Part shown: piece after piece, positions 1-7,512 of the stretch
Position numbering within the stretch: the first letter of the stretch is position 1
Layout: each line of letters starts with the position of its first letter
Assembly: GCA_947074165.1 (NCBI GenBank)
Contig: CAMTOT010000100.1
Span: 1 to 9,470 of the forward strand
DNA: 9,470 nucleotides
Source: an uncultured Bacteroidales bacterium
GTDB taxonomy: Bacteria; Bacteroidota; Bacteroidia; Bacteroidales; JAUNSR01
Reading direction: 5' to 3'
Translations under genes and position numbers: made by a program
Notes under the pieces: model-generated
Told to the model about the DNA's origin: nothing
The model's input: only the letters and a program-made list of their open reading frames with translations
The model's database searches: none

Positions 1-276
1 GCAGTTCAAATTGCATATTTTAAATCGTTTTCTTTTAAATAGTGTTAGATAAATAAAGAATGTATCTTTTAATATAGTCGTAAAACAATAAGCATTTAAG
101 CAACTTACATAGATAAAACAATATGAGATCGGAAAATGTTCCGACCCAAAGCAGTTTTTTGTAATTATATTTGAAAAAAACTTTTTTAGAGATGGCTATT
201 TTTACTTTAAATGTGCGTTTAATGCCACTCAGAGAGGGTTTTGGGGAAAATAAAAAAAAGAAAAAAAATTTCACAA
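1..276. other. Non-coding leader upstream of the helicase gene
   Basis: No convincing gene lies here. The minus-strand reading frame covering most of it is low-complexity (rich in F, K, L and Y), resembles no family I know, and runs into the helicase coding region. Visible structure: a 6-bp hairpin at 129-144 (TCGGAA, loop AATG, TTCCGA), followed about ten bases later by six T at 155-160, which could be a weak terminator for an unseen upstream plus-strand gene; a perfect TAnnTTTG element at 166-173; an A7-C-T6 palindrome at 174-187; and two A8 runs at 252-259 and 261-268 just before the helicase start. Such an A-rich stretch is typical of Bacteroidota translation starts, which lack a Shine-Dalgarno site. 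Confidence 0.6.
166..173 (+). promoter_or_regulatory. Probable Bacteroidota -7 promoter element for the helicase-nspC unit
   Basis: TATATTTG matches the Bacteroidota primary-sigma -7 consensus TAnnTTTG at every fixed base. It would start transcription near 180 and give a leader of roughly 95 bases before the ATG at 277. No clear TTTG -33 element sits at the usual distance upstream, and the region is very AT-rich, so a chance match is possible. Confidence 0.45.
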
Positions 277-2622
277 ATGGATGAGTTTTTAAAAGATCTG
301 AATGAAGTACAGCGTCAGGCTGTAACTTATAATGAGGGTCCGAGTATGATAATAGCCGGTGCGGGTTCAGGCAAAACCCGTGTTCTTACATATAAAATTG
401 CATATCTTTTACAAAGCGGGATGCCTCCATATTCTATATTAGCGCTCACTTTTACCAACAAAGCGGCCAAAGAGATGAAAGAGCGAATATCGAAAGTCGT
501 GGGATCAGAGAATGCCAAAAGAATATGGATGGGTACTTTTCACTCTGTATTTTCAAAAATTCTGCGTAAAAATGCTACGGCAATCGGTTTCAAATCAGAT
601 TTCACAATATATGATTCCGCCGATTCAAAATCTCTTATTAAAACAATTATAAAAGAGATGAATCTTGACGATAAGCTTTATAAGCCGGCTTATGTGCAGG
701 CTCAGATATCTAACGCCAAGAATCATCTTGTCACACCAGGCATGTATGCGGCCAATAAAGAGATACAGCAAGCAGACTTGCAGTCTAAGCGTCCTCACAT
801 ACATGAGATTTATAAAAGATATTGGAACCGCTGTTTTCAGGCCGGTGCTATGGATTTTGATGATCTTCTTTTATACACTAATATTTTATTCAGAGACCAT
901 CCTGAAGTACTGCTTCACTATCAACAGGCTTTCAGGTTTATTATGGTGGATGAGTATCAAGATACCAACATCGCGCAGCACCTTATAGTGGAACTTCTTT
1001 CTAAGTTAAGTAATCGTGTGTGTGTAGTAGGCGACGATGCCCAGAGTATTTATTCATTTCGCGGAGCGAACATACAGAATATACTTAATTTCAAAAATAC
1101 TATTCCCGGCACAAGGATATTTAAGTTGGAGCAGAATTATCGCTCTACGCAAACAATAGTTTCTGCCGCGGATTCACTTATTAAGAAGAATAAAGATCAG
1201 ATTGCTAAGAATATATTTTCAGAAAATGAATCAGGAGAAAAGATAAGGGTACTTAACGCTTATTCTGATTTTGAAGAGGCTTATATTGTAGCCAATCGTA
1301 TTCTTGAAATAAGACGTGAATTACACTGCTCTTACTCTGATTTTGCCATTCTTTATCGCACAAACTCTCAGTCGCGAACTCTTGAAGAGGCTTTGCGTAA
1401 GACCGGTGTCCCATATAGAATATATGGCGGTTTGTCCTTCTATCAGCGCAAAGAAATAAAAGATGTTATCTCTTATTTTCGCATGGCTGTCAATCCGAAC
1501 GATGAGGAGGCACTTAAACGTATCATTAATTATCCTACAAGAGGCATCGGAGATACAACTCTCTCTAAAATAGGCGAAGCGTCTTTAAATTTTGGAGTTG
1601 GTTACTTTTCCGTACTTTCCGATCCAATTCAATATGGACTCAAGATTAATTCTGGTACGGCAAAAAAACTTTCCGCCTTTAAAGAGTTGATTGACTCTTT
1701 GTCTCAGGCAGCGTCAGAGCTTCCGGTTAATGAGTTTGCTGATCTTGTTTTAAGAAGTACAGGTATAATAAGATCTCTTGAGGAGGAGAAAACTGTTGAA
1801 AGCCAGACAAGAATTGATAATATCATGGAGCTCAATAATGGTATAGTGCAGTTTGTGAAAGACCGTATAGAGGAGGGGAGTGAGGAGTATTCGCTTACCG
1901 ACTTTCTGCAAAATGTATCGCTTTCTACTGATGCCGATGAGAAGGATGATGAAAACGCAGACAAAATTACAATGATGACTGTTCACGCATCCAAGGGGCT
2001 TGAGTTTCCTCATGTATTTATTGTCGGACTTGAAGACAATCTATTCCCGTCCTCTATGTCTAAAGATACTCCGTCAGGAGTAGAAGAGGAGCGTCGTCTG
2101 ATGTACGTGGCTATAACCAGAGCAGAGAAAAGCTGTACTATAACTTATGCGGCAAGCAGATTCAGAAATGGTGAGAGTCAGCATTGTATAGTAAGCCCGT
2201 TTATTAAAGACATTGATCCGAGGTATCTTATTCTTCCGGTTCGTACGGACATGGAGCAAAGAACCGGAGAAGTCTCGCAGGAGTTTGCTTCGCGCAATAG
2301 CTTTTATTCAGAACGTAAAAAAGATTATCCTTCGCGACAAACAACCTCCTCAATGGCAGAACGATCAGATAAAAAAGTGTCTGTCGTAAACTACCCAAAC
2401 AAAAAACTAACTAAAATAGATAGTTCTTCTTCGTGTGCAGCTCCCGTTACAAGTGTCGGTGGTATAACAATTGGTGATAATATATCACATAGCCGTTTTG
2501 GGAAAGGTGTGGTTACCGCTCTTGAAGGAACCGGCTCTGACGCTAAAGCGACTATTAATTTTGATAATGTAGGAACAAAGCAGTTGCTGCTTAAATTTGC
2601 CAAATTTGAAGTAATTAAATAA
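277..2622 (+). CDS. pcrA: PcrA/UvrD-type ATP-dependent 3'-5' DNA helicase (superfamily 1A)
   Basis: A cytoplasmic helicase that unwinds DNA in nucleotide excision and mismatch repair and clears blocked forks and stalled RNA polymerase (family knowledge). Seen in the 781-residue product: Q-motif NEVQRQAV (9-16), Walker A AGAGSGKT (27-34), motif Ia LTFTNKAAKEM (57-67), motif II VDEYQD (224-229), motif III GDDAQSIYSFRGA (252-264), motif IV LEQNYRS (284-290), motif V TVHASKGLEFP (568-578) and motif VI EEERRLMYVAITRA (603-616). A low-complexity linker (about 655-725) leads to a C-terminal SRFGKGVV...FDN..TKQLLLKFA segment (739-776), the Tudor-like fold that in PcrA contacts RNA polymerase. Length and domain order are normal and complete. 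ATG 277 is preferred over TTG 241: the latter adds twelve basic residues read from the A-rich leader, whereas family members usually begin a few residues before the Q-motif. pcrA versus uvrD naming is not settled by sequence alone. Confidence 0.96.
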   Translation: MDEFLKDLNEVQRQAVTYNEGPSMIIAGAGSGKTRVLTYKIAYLLQSGMPPYSILALTFTNKAAKEMKERISKVVGSENAKRIWMGTFHSVFSKILRKNATAIGFKSDFTIYDSADSKSLIKTIIKEMNLDDKLYKPAYVQAQISNAKNHLVTPGMYAANKEIQQADLQSKRPHIHEIYKRYWNRCFQAGAMDFDDLLLYTNILFRDHPEVLLHYQQAFRFIMVDEYQDTNIAQHLIVELLSKLSNRVCVVGDDAQSIYSFRGANIQNILNFKNTIPGTRIFKLEQNYRSTQTIVSAADSLIKKNKDQIAKNIFSENESGEKIRVLNAYSDFEEAYIVANRILEIRRELHCSYSDFAILYRTNSQSRTLEEALRKTGVPYRIYGGLSFYQRKEIKDVISYFRMAVNPNDEEALKRIINYPTRGIGDTTLSKIGEASLNFGVGYFSVLSDPIQYGLKINSGTAKKLSAFKELIDSLSQAASELPVNEFADLVLRSTGIIRSLEEEKTVESQTRIDNIMELNNGIVQFVKDRIEEGSEEYSLTDFLQNVSLSTDADEKDDENADKITMMTVHASKGLEFPHVFIVGLEDNLFPSSMSKDTPSGVEEERRLMYVAITRAEKSCTITYAASRFRNGESQHCIVSPFIKDIDPRYLILPVRTDMEQRTGEVSQEFASRNSFYSERKKDYPSRQTTSSMAERSDKKVSVVNYPNKKLTKIDSSSSCAAPVTSVGGITIGDNISHSRFGKGVVTALEGTGSDAKATINFDNVGTKQLLLKFAKFEVIK

Positions 2623-2624
2623 TA

Positions 2625-3764
2625 ATGATACAATACGAAAAAATCCAGTCTCCATGCTATGTCATAGAGGAGGCCCGCTTGAGAAAAAACCTTGAGCTTA
2701 TTAAATCAGTGAAGGATCGTTCAGGCGCAGATATTATCATGGCGTTTAAAGCTTTCGCTATGTGGAAAACTTTTCCGATTATTACAGAATATATACCATC
2801 CTCTACCGCTAGTTCGGTTTTTGAGGCACAACTTGCATTTGAAGAGATGGGCTCTCCGGCTCATACTTTTTCTCCTGCTTACACAAAAGAGAACTTCCCT
2901 ATATTTATGAAATATAGCGGACATATCACGTTCAACTCCCTTTCTCAGTTTGAGTCTTTCTACCCAATGGTTAAAGAGTCTGGTAAACAGATTTCATGCG
3001 GATTAAGAGTAAATCCTGAGTATTCTGAAGTTGAAACAGAACTCTATAATCCTTGTGCTCCGGGTGCACGCTTTGGGGTAATAGCAGATTTACTACCTGC
3101 AGAGTTGCCTGAAGGTATCGACGGGTTCCACTTTCATACTCTTTGCGAGAGTACTTCTTACGATCTGGAGACTACGCTTTCTCATGTAGAGGCAAAATTC
3201 GGGAAATATTTGCCTAAGCTAAAATGGCTTAATATGGGCGGAGGTCACCTAATGACGCGTGCCGATTATGATACGGAACATCTTATTGGACTTCTTAAAT
3301 CATTCAACGCAAAATATCCTAATCTAAAGCTGATTCTTGAACCAGGAAGCGCATTTGCGTGGCGTACCGGTGAACTTGTTTCTTCTGTTGTAGATATAGT
3401 TGAAAATAAAGGTATTAAAACTGCTATTCTTGATGTTTCTTTTGCATGTCATATGCCTGATTGTCTGGAAATGCCATACAAACCAACTATTCGTGGTGCG
3501 GTAGAAACAAATCCGGAACTGCCAACTTATCGCATGGGCGGCAACAGCTGTTTGAGCGGAGATTATATCGGAGACTGGAGTTTTGAAAAGGAACTTAAGA
3601 TTGGCGATCAGATTGTATTTGAAGATATGATACACTATACTGTTGTTAAAACAAATATGTTCAACGGCATCTCTCACCCTTCTCTTGCACTCTGGGATAT
3701 GAATGGTAATCTGAATATTCTAAGAGAATATTCTTACGAAGATTATAAAAACAGAATGGATTAA
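2625..3764 (+). CDS. nspC: Carboxynorspermidine / carboxyspermidine decarboxylase
   Basis: A PLP enzyme of fold type III (alanine racemase/ornithine decarboxylase-like) that decarboxylates carboxyspermidine or carboxynorspermidine, the last step of the aspartate-semialdehyde route to spermidine or norspermidine; in gut Bacteroidota this makes spermidine (family knowledge). Seen: the PLP lysine K42 in MAFKAFAMW (39-47), FHFHTLCES (168-176), the glycine-rich phosphate loop NMGGGH (203-208), EPGSAFAW (239-246), and the C-terminal GGNSCLSGDYIGDW (305-318), whose C309 and D312 complete the active site of the partner monomer. At 379 residues it is full length. Its ATG lies two bases after the helicase stop (TAATA-ATG), so translational coupling in one transcript is likely. 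The partner dehydrogenase (CASDH/lys1-like) is not in the window. The long hairpin at 3778-3853 ends the unit. Confidence 0.95.
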   Translation: MIQYEKIQSPCYVIEEARLRKNLELIKSVKDRSGADIIMAFKAFAMWKTFPIITEYIPSSTASSVFEAQLAFEEMGSPAHTFSPAYTKENFPIFMKYSGHITFNSLSQFESFYPMVKESGKQISCGLRVNPEYSEVETELYNPCAPGARFGVIADLLPAELPEGIDGFHFHTLCESTSYDLETTLSHVEAKFGKYLPKLKWLNMGGGHLMTRADYDTEHLIGLLKSFNAKYPNLKLILEPGSAFAWRTGELVSSVVDIVENKGIKTAILDVSFACHMPDCLEMPYKPTIRGAVETNPELPTYRMGGNSCLSGDYIGDWSFEKELKIGDQIVFEDMIHYTVVKTNMFNGISHPSLALWDMNGNLNILREYSYEDYKNRMD

Positions 3765-3777
3765 AAATATAACTAAT

Positions 3778-3853
3778 ATTAACTCTATATAGAAATGGCA
3801 GCACATCTGATTTATTTTAATTAGATGCGCTGCCATTTCTATATAGAGTTAAT
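3778..3853. repeat. Very long near-perfect inverted repeat (35-bp hairpin), possible terminator
   Basis: The arms at 3778-3802 and 3829-3853 are perfectly complementary over 25 bases. Pairing continues inward after one A-C mismatch (3803/3828) for nine more positions, 3804-3812 with 3819-3827, including one G-T wobble, leaving the six-base loop TATTTT. The right arm is followed by the T-rich TTATTTA. It starts 13 bases after the nspC stop and ends 50 bases before the cotH start. Transcribed RNA would fold extremely stably, so it can act as a terminator or a barrier to 3' exonucleases, but the stem is far longer than a usual intrinsic terminator and the U-tract is poor. A short palindromic repeat element or miniature transposon remnant is the alternative. 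No clear target-site duplication is visible. Confidence 0.85.
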
Positions 3854-3903
3854 TTATTTAGACTTCTCATTTAAATGATTGTAAGAAACAATAAATAATA
3901 CCA

Positions 3904-5093
3904 ATGCGCAGCTTGGATAGTATATTAATACTATCAATAGCATTACTTTTGCCCGCAATTTTATTAATTACAACCATTGAGTTTTATCTTTTACAACTGA
4001 CAATGGACAGCACGTTACATCCAAATCGGATTATGTAAAGGGTTATTTTCGATTAGACGGATTTAATCATTTTTCATCTTCTGAAGGCAGCTTAAGGATA
4101 AGGGGCAGAGGCAACACTACGTGGCAATTACCTAAAAAGCCTTACAGACTCAAACTTGATTCTAAACAGTCGCTGGGCGGACTCCCTGCTGATAAAGACT
4201 GGGCATTGCTTGCTAATTATACAGACAGAACCTCTCTGAGAAATAATATAGCTTTTAAACTGGCTTCACTTACAGATCTTGAGTATACACCTCGTATGTT
4301 TTTCTGCGACGTTTATTCTAATGGTGATTATATTGGAATTTATAACCTCACCGAGCATCTTAAGGTTTCGGCTGAAAGAATAAATATAGGGAAAAACGGA
4401 TATGTAATAGAAGTAACTCCTTCTGACAGAATTGAATCTGATGAATCTTTTTTCTCTACACAAAGACTTCATTTTACCTTTAAGGATCCGGATGTGGAAT
4501 ATGAAACGGAGCAATATAACTGGATTAAGCAGCATATAAATAAAATTGAAAATATACTCTATAGTCATGAGTTTGCCAGTCCGCACTCTGGTTACTCTAA
4601 ATATATTGACGTTGAAAGTTTCGCAGACTGGTATATAGTGAATGAATTAACTAAAAACCCCGACGCTAGAATGTTTGCAAGCTGTTTTATGAATATAGTG
4701 AGGGATGAAAAGCTTAAAATGGGACCTGTATGGGATTTTGATATTGCGTTTGGTAACTGTAATTACTCCGGATGCGAATCTTATGAAGGTTTCTGGATAA
4801 AGGAATCTCCATGGTTTGAAAGATTATTTAAAGATACTGCTTTTGTAAATGTCGTGAGGTCGAGATTTAAAAAAATGAAGCAGAATCAAAAGGTTATATC
4901 TTCTTATATCAGAATGCAATCAATTTTTATCAATAACGCAAGAGTGGCTGACAATAAAGTCTGGCAATATTTGGGTGTACCTGTTTGGCCTAATTATGTA
5001 GTTTTTGATTCTTTCGAGAAAGAGGTTCAATATCTTCAGGATTGGCTTAATCAACGATTTGACTGGCTTGAAAAAGCTCTTGATAATTTATAA
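3904..5093 (+). pseudogene. CotH-kinase family protein, N-terminus frameshifted
   Basis: CotH proteins have an atypical kinase fold; Bacillus CotH phosphorylates spore coat proteins, while the Bacteroidota members are exported and of unknown substrate (family knowledge). The ATG at 3904, directly after an in-frame TAA at 3892, encodes a signal-like start MRSLDSILILSIALLLPA and stays open only to a stop at 4036-4038. The CotH homology is one frame away, open from 3981 (after TGA 3978-3980) to 5093: TTDNGQ at 3993, then RIRGRGNTTW, PKKPYRLKLD, DKDWALLANYTDRTSLRN, NELTKN, the metal-binding PVWDFDIAFGN, and a typical C-terminal EVQYLQDWLNQRFDWLEKAL. No ATG, GTG or TTG exists in that frame before TTG 4206, which falls inside the conserved WALLANY motif and cannot be the real start. 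One added base near 3979-3992 (for example GAAGTT instead of GAGTT) would restore a protein of about 396 residues, so this is a one-base deletion or a sequencing error. The catalytic part is otherwise intact. Confidence 0.82.
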
Positions 5094-5115
5094 CGCAAGC
5101 TGTCGGTAATATTTT

Positions 5116-5153
5116 CATTATCCCGGTTTAAGATTGCTTAATTCGGGATAATG
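5116..5153. terminator. Shared hairpin terminator between convergent cotH and glycosyltransferase genes
   Basis: CATTATCCCG (5116-5125) pairs with CGGGATAATG (5144-5153). After a G-T wobble and a T-T mismatch, TTAAG (5128-5132) pairs with CTTAA (5137-5141) around the tetraloop ATTG. It begins 22 bases after the cotH stop and contains the glycosyltransferase stop codon (5128-5130, minus strand). T-rich sequence follows on the plus side (GTATTTAT); the minus side is weaker. It probably serves both convergent genes. Confidence 0.7.
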
Positions 5154-6105
5154 TATTTATCATAAGTAGAAAAACATAGCAGGCTAAGTTTGAAGATTTG
5201 TATAATTTGTATATCTGATTGACTCTTTTATCTCTCAACTCTAAAACATCACCTTTTGTATTTAAGAATATCTCCATAATCTCTTTTTTATATTTAATAC
5301 AATGAGATGGTCTTTTCTTGATAGCAGATACAGCGTTGTTGAAGGAGAAACAAGAAAGATCAAAATCAAACGTTTTGTCTGGATACTGCTTGCTTATATA
5401 ATCATGCAACGCCTTGTCGAGTTGCATAAGTCCATCAAAATAAGAATCATTATTCATGGCAGAGCCCTGTCGGTTGAGATAATAATATACGTTCAGATCT
5501 GATATGTAGATGTCTGACGTGACGTTACGCATATATTCAATATTAAAATACATGTCTTCACCGATATACAGATCTTTACGAAATCGTATATCCCTGATAA
5601 GCTCTCGTTTAAACAGTCGCGCTACCGGCCCTGTCGGAATATTGTATCTGATTATATCGGATATAACTTTGTCCGGGCTGAATAGTCCGTCAGTTAATTT
5701 TAATTCACTGCCGCTTATAGATCCATCCTCCTCAATTATGCAGTGATTAAAAATAAGCATATCCACTTCATTTTCTTTCGCTATATCAGTCATCTCGGCA
5801 AGAGATCCTTGTGGAATAAAGTCGTCAGAATCTATAAAACACACCCATTTTCCTGTTGCTATATCAAGTCCTGAATTTCTGGCACTGCTTACGCCTGCGT
5901 TTTCATTATGAATCACTTTTACACGCTCATCTGTTTTTATATAGGTGTCACAAATTCTACCTGAACTATCAGGCGAACCGTCATCGACAAGTATAAGTTC
6001 GAAATCTCTGAAACTTTGCGTTAAAATGGAGTCAATGCATTTTCTGATATATTGCTCTACTTTGTAAACCGGAATTATTATTGATAATAAGGGCTGGTTT
6101 TTCAT
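5128..6105 (-). CDS. Family 2 glycosyltransferase (GT-A fold)
   Basis: It transfers a sugar from a nucleotide-sugar donor to a surface glycan acceptor, probably at the cytoplasmic face of the inner membrane; donor and acceptor cannot be read from the sequence. Seen in 325 residues: the N-terminal strand LLSIIIPVYKVEQYIRKCIDS (from 6), Q30SF, ELILVDDGSPDSS (36-48) with the nucleotide-binding DDGS, the stretch NENAGVSSARNSGLD (67-81), and FIDSDDF (90-96) with the metal-binding DSDD region. Beyond about residue 210 the sequence is variable, as usual, and ends in a hydrophobic stretch (about 306-319) that may contact the membrane. ATG at 6105 puts the conserved SIIIPVY at residue 8, the usual place. 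It stands alone rather than in a polysaccharide cluster, converging on cotH and diverging from ndh. Confidence 0.93.
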   Translation of the reverse strand: MKNQPLLSIIIPVYKVEQYIRKCIDSILTQSFRDFELILVDDGSPDSSGRICDTYIKTDERVKVIHNENAGVSSARNSGLDIATGKWVCFIDSDDFIPQGSLAEMTDIAKENEVDMLIFNHCIIEEDGSISGSELKLTDGLFSPDKVISDIIRYNIPTGPVARLFKRELIRDIRFRKDLYIGEDMYFNIEYMRNVTSDIYISDLNVYYYLNRQGSAMNNDSYFDGLMQLDKALHDYISKQYPDKTFDFDLSCFSFNNAVSAIKKRPSHCIKYKKEIMEIFLNTKGDVLELRDKRVNQIYKLYKSSNLACYVFLLMINTLSRIKQS

Positions 6106-6132
6106 TCTTTGGCAGCATAATGTTTATACATG

Positions 6133-6140
6133 CAAATATA
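6133..6140 (-). promoter_or_regulatory. Probable -7 element for the glycosyltransferase gene
   Basis: On the minus strand this reads TATATTTG, a full match to the Bacteroidota TAnnTTTG consensus, 27 bases upstream of the glycosyltransferase ATG, giving a leader of about 20 bases. No good TTTG -33 element lies at the expected distance. Confidence 0.45.
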
Positions 6141-6157
6141 AATAAACTACATGATGT

Positions 6158-6165
6158 TTTATTTG
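6158..6165 (+). promoter_or_regulatory. Possible -7 element for ndh
   Basis: TTTATTTG matches TAnnTTTG with one mismatch (T for A at position two), 22 bases before the ndh ATG. It sits back to back with the element for the divergent glycosyltransferase; the intergenic region is only 82 bases, so both promoters must lie within it. No clear -33 element. Confidence 0.25.
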
Positions 6166-6187
6166 TTATAAAGCAAAATTGTGATAT

Positions 6188-7459
6188 ATGGAATATGGCA
6201 TAAACATTCCGGAAAGTCCCGGTAAGAGAGTCGTGGTTATCGGGGCAGGGTTTGGCGGACTTAATGTAGTAAAGGGATTGAAAAATGCCGGCATGCAGAT
6301 TGTTGTTGTTGATAAAAATAATTATCATCAATTTCAACCGCTTTTATATCAGGTTGCGACATCAGGTCTTGAACCTACCGCGATAGCCTTTCCTGTAAGA
6401 GGTATATTTAAGGGATTTAAGAATTTTCATTTCTTAATGAGCGAGGTTAAAAAGATAGAACCTACAAGAAATGTTATAGCCACAGAGGCAGGAGAGTTGA
6501 GCTATGATTTTCTTGTTATTGCAGCCGGAGCAGATACTAACTATTTTGGAATTGAGAATATCCGACATATATCTATGGGTTTAAAGAGTGTCCCTGAGGC
6601 TCTACAACTTAGAAACCGTATTTATAAAAGTATGGAGATCGTGAGCAGGGTGGTTGATGAAAAGGAGAAAGAAAAGTTTCTGAACTTTGTAGTAGTGGGC
6701 GGCGGCGCTACAGGTATTGAACTGGCAGGAGCAGTTGCCGAGTTGAGGCGTAAGGTTTTACCAAGAGATTTTCCTGAGATTGATTTTTCTCAAATGAAAA
6801 TATTTCTACTCAATGCCAATGAACGCCTTCTTGACGCGTTCCAGCCGCAAACCTCAGAGAAGACAAAGAAAGATCTTCAGGCGATGGGTATTATTGTTAT
6901 GAATAATGCCAAAGTAGCTGATTATCGTGATGACGCAGTTATATACAATAATGAAGAGCGTATTTATACTAAAAACGTTGTATGGGCAAGCGGTATAATA
7001 GCAAATGTCTTTGACGGCATTGATAATCTCGGGCAAGGCAAACGAATTATAACCGATAAATACTGCAGAGTAAAGAGATTGGATGGAGGAATATATGATA
7101 ATCTATATGCTATCGGTGACATTGCGGTTATTCCGGAGTATGTTATGCCTCAGGTTGCTCAGGTTGCCATCCAGCAGGCTCAGCTTGCAGTATATAACAT
7201 TACTCATGAGGATAAAATAATGTTTACATATAAAGATAAAGGTAAGATGGCTACGATTGGTAGGAATAAGGCCGTGGCAGAGATAGACAAAAAGCGGTTT
7301 TCCGGTTTTTTTGCATGGTTCTTATGGTTGTTTATACATCTGCTTTATATTATCGGTTTTCGTAGCCGACTTGAGGTTTTTTCAAACTGGGTATGGAATT
7401 ATGTTGCTCGAGACCAGCCAATAAGATCCATTATAGAGATAAAAAGAGATGAAACCTAA
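6188..7459 (+). CDS. ndh: Type II NADH:quinone oxidoreductase (NDH-2)
   Basis: A single-subunit peripheral membrane flavoenzyme that oxidises NADH and reduces quinone without pumping protons (family knowledge). Seen in 423 residues: FAD-binding VVVIGAGFGGLN (15-26) with the acidic strand end VVVDKNNYHQFQPLLYQVATSGLEP, NADH-binding FVVVGGGATGIELAGAVAE (167-185), the second FAD motif LYAIGDIA (306-313), and the quinone-site motif PQVAQVAIQQAQ (321-332), which holds the AQxAxQ signature of the family. A hydrophobic/aromatic C-terminal segment (about 371-390, FSGFFAWFLWLFIHLLYIIG) is the expected membrane anchor. Length is normal and all motifs are intact. ATG 6188 places the first GxGxxG at residue 19. 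The three last codons and the stop lie within or beside the left arm of the terminator hairpin at 7442-7487. Confidence 0.96.
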   Translation: MEYGINIPESPGKRVVVIGAGFGGLNVVKGLKNAGMQIVVVDKNNYHQFQPLLYQVATSGLEPTAIAFPVRGIFKGFKNFHFLMSEVKKIEPTRNVIATEAGELSYDFLVIAAGADTNYFGIENIRHISMGLKSVPEALQLRNRIYKSMEIVSRVVDEKEKEKFLNFVVVGGGATGIELAGAVAELRRKVLPRDFPEIDFSQMKIFLLNANERLLDAFQPQTSEKTKKDLQAMGIIVMNNAKVADYRDDAVIYNNEERIYTKNVVWASGIIANVFDGIDNLGQGKRIITDKYCRVKRLDGGIYDNLYAIGDIAVIPEYVMPQVAQVAIQQAQLAVYNITHEDKIMFTYKDKGKMATIGRNKAVAEIDKKRFSGFFAWFLWLFIHLLYIIGFRSRLEVFSNWVWNYVARDQPIRSIIEIKRDET

Positions 7460-7487
7460 TCTTACAGATATGGGTTTCATCTCTTTT
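7442..7487. terminator. Bidirectional intrinsic terminator between ndh and the lipoprotein gene
   Basis: AAAAGAGATGAAACC (7442-7456) is perfectly complementary to GGTTTCATCTCTTTT (7473-7487) with a 16-base loop. The left arm codes the last residues of NDH-2 and the loop starts with its stop codon. On the plus strand the stem ends in CTTTT; on the minus strand it ends in CTTTTT, so A/T tails flank the stem on both sides, as needed for termination in both directions between convergent genes. Confidence 0.82.
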
Positions 7488-7512
7488 CTATAGTTTATAT
7501 GTACTTTTTTCT

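Noticed and set aside
129..160. Hairpin plus T6 run as an intrinsic terminator
   Set aside because: The stem is only six base pairs and the T-run starts about ten bases away, and no upstream gene is visible, so it is recorded only in the description of the leader.
35..274. Minus-strand 79-codon reading frame in the leader
   Set aside because: The product is low-complexity, resembles no family I know, and is what AT-rich non-coding sequence gives; a plus-strand promoter fits the region better.
241..276. TTG at 241 as the helicase start, adding twelve basic residues
   Set aside because: The extension is read from an A-rich leader with two A8 runs, does not resemble the family, and an ATG at 277 lies the usual short distance before the Q-motif.
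1704..2013. Overlapping minus-strand reading frames inside the helicase gene
   Set aside because: They are antisense shadows of a fully conserved helicase coding region and show no family features.
3979..3995. Programmed -1 ribosomal frameshift in the cotH-family gene
   Set aside because: No convincing slippery heptamer in the right register was found between the two frames, and no pattern of CotH genes using frameshifting is known to me; a deletion or sequence error is simpler.
4206..5093. CotH gene starting at TTG 4206
   Set aside because: This start cuts through the conserved WALLANYTDRTSLRN motif, and clear CotH homology continues upstream in frame back to about 3981.
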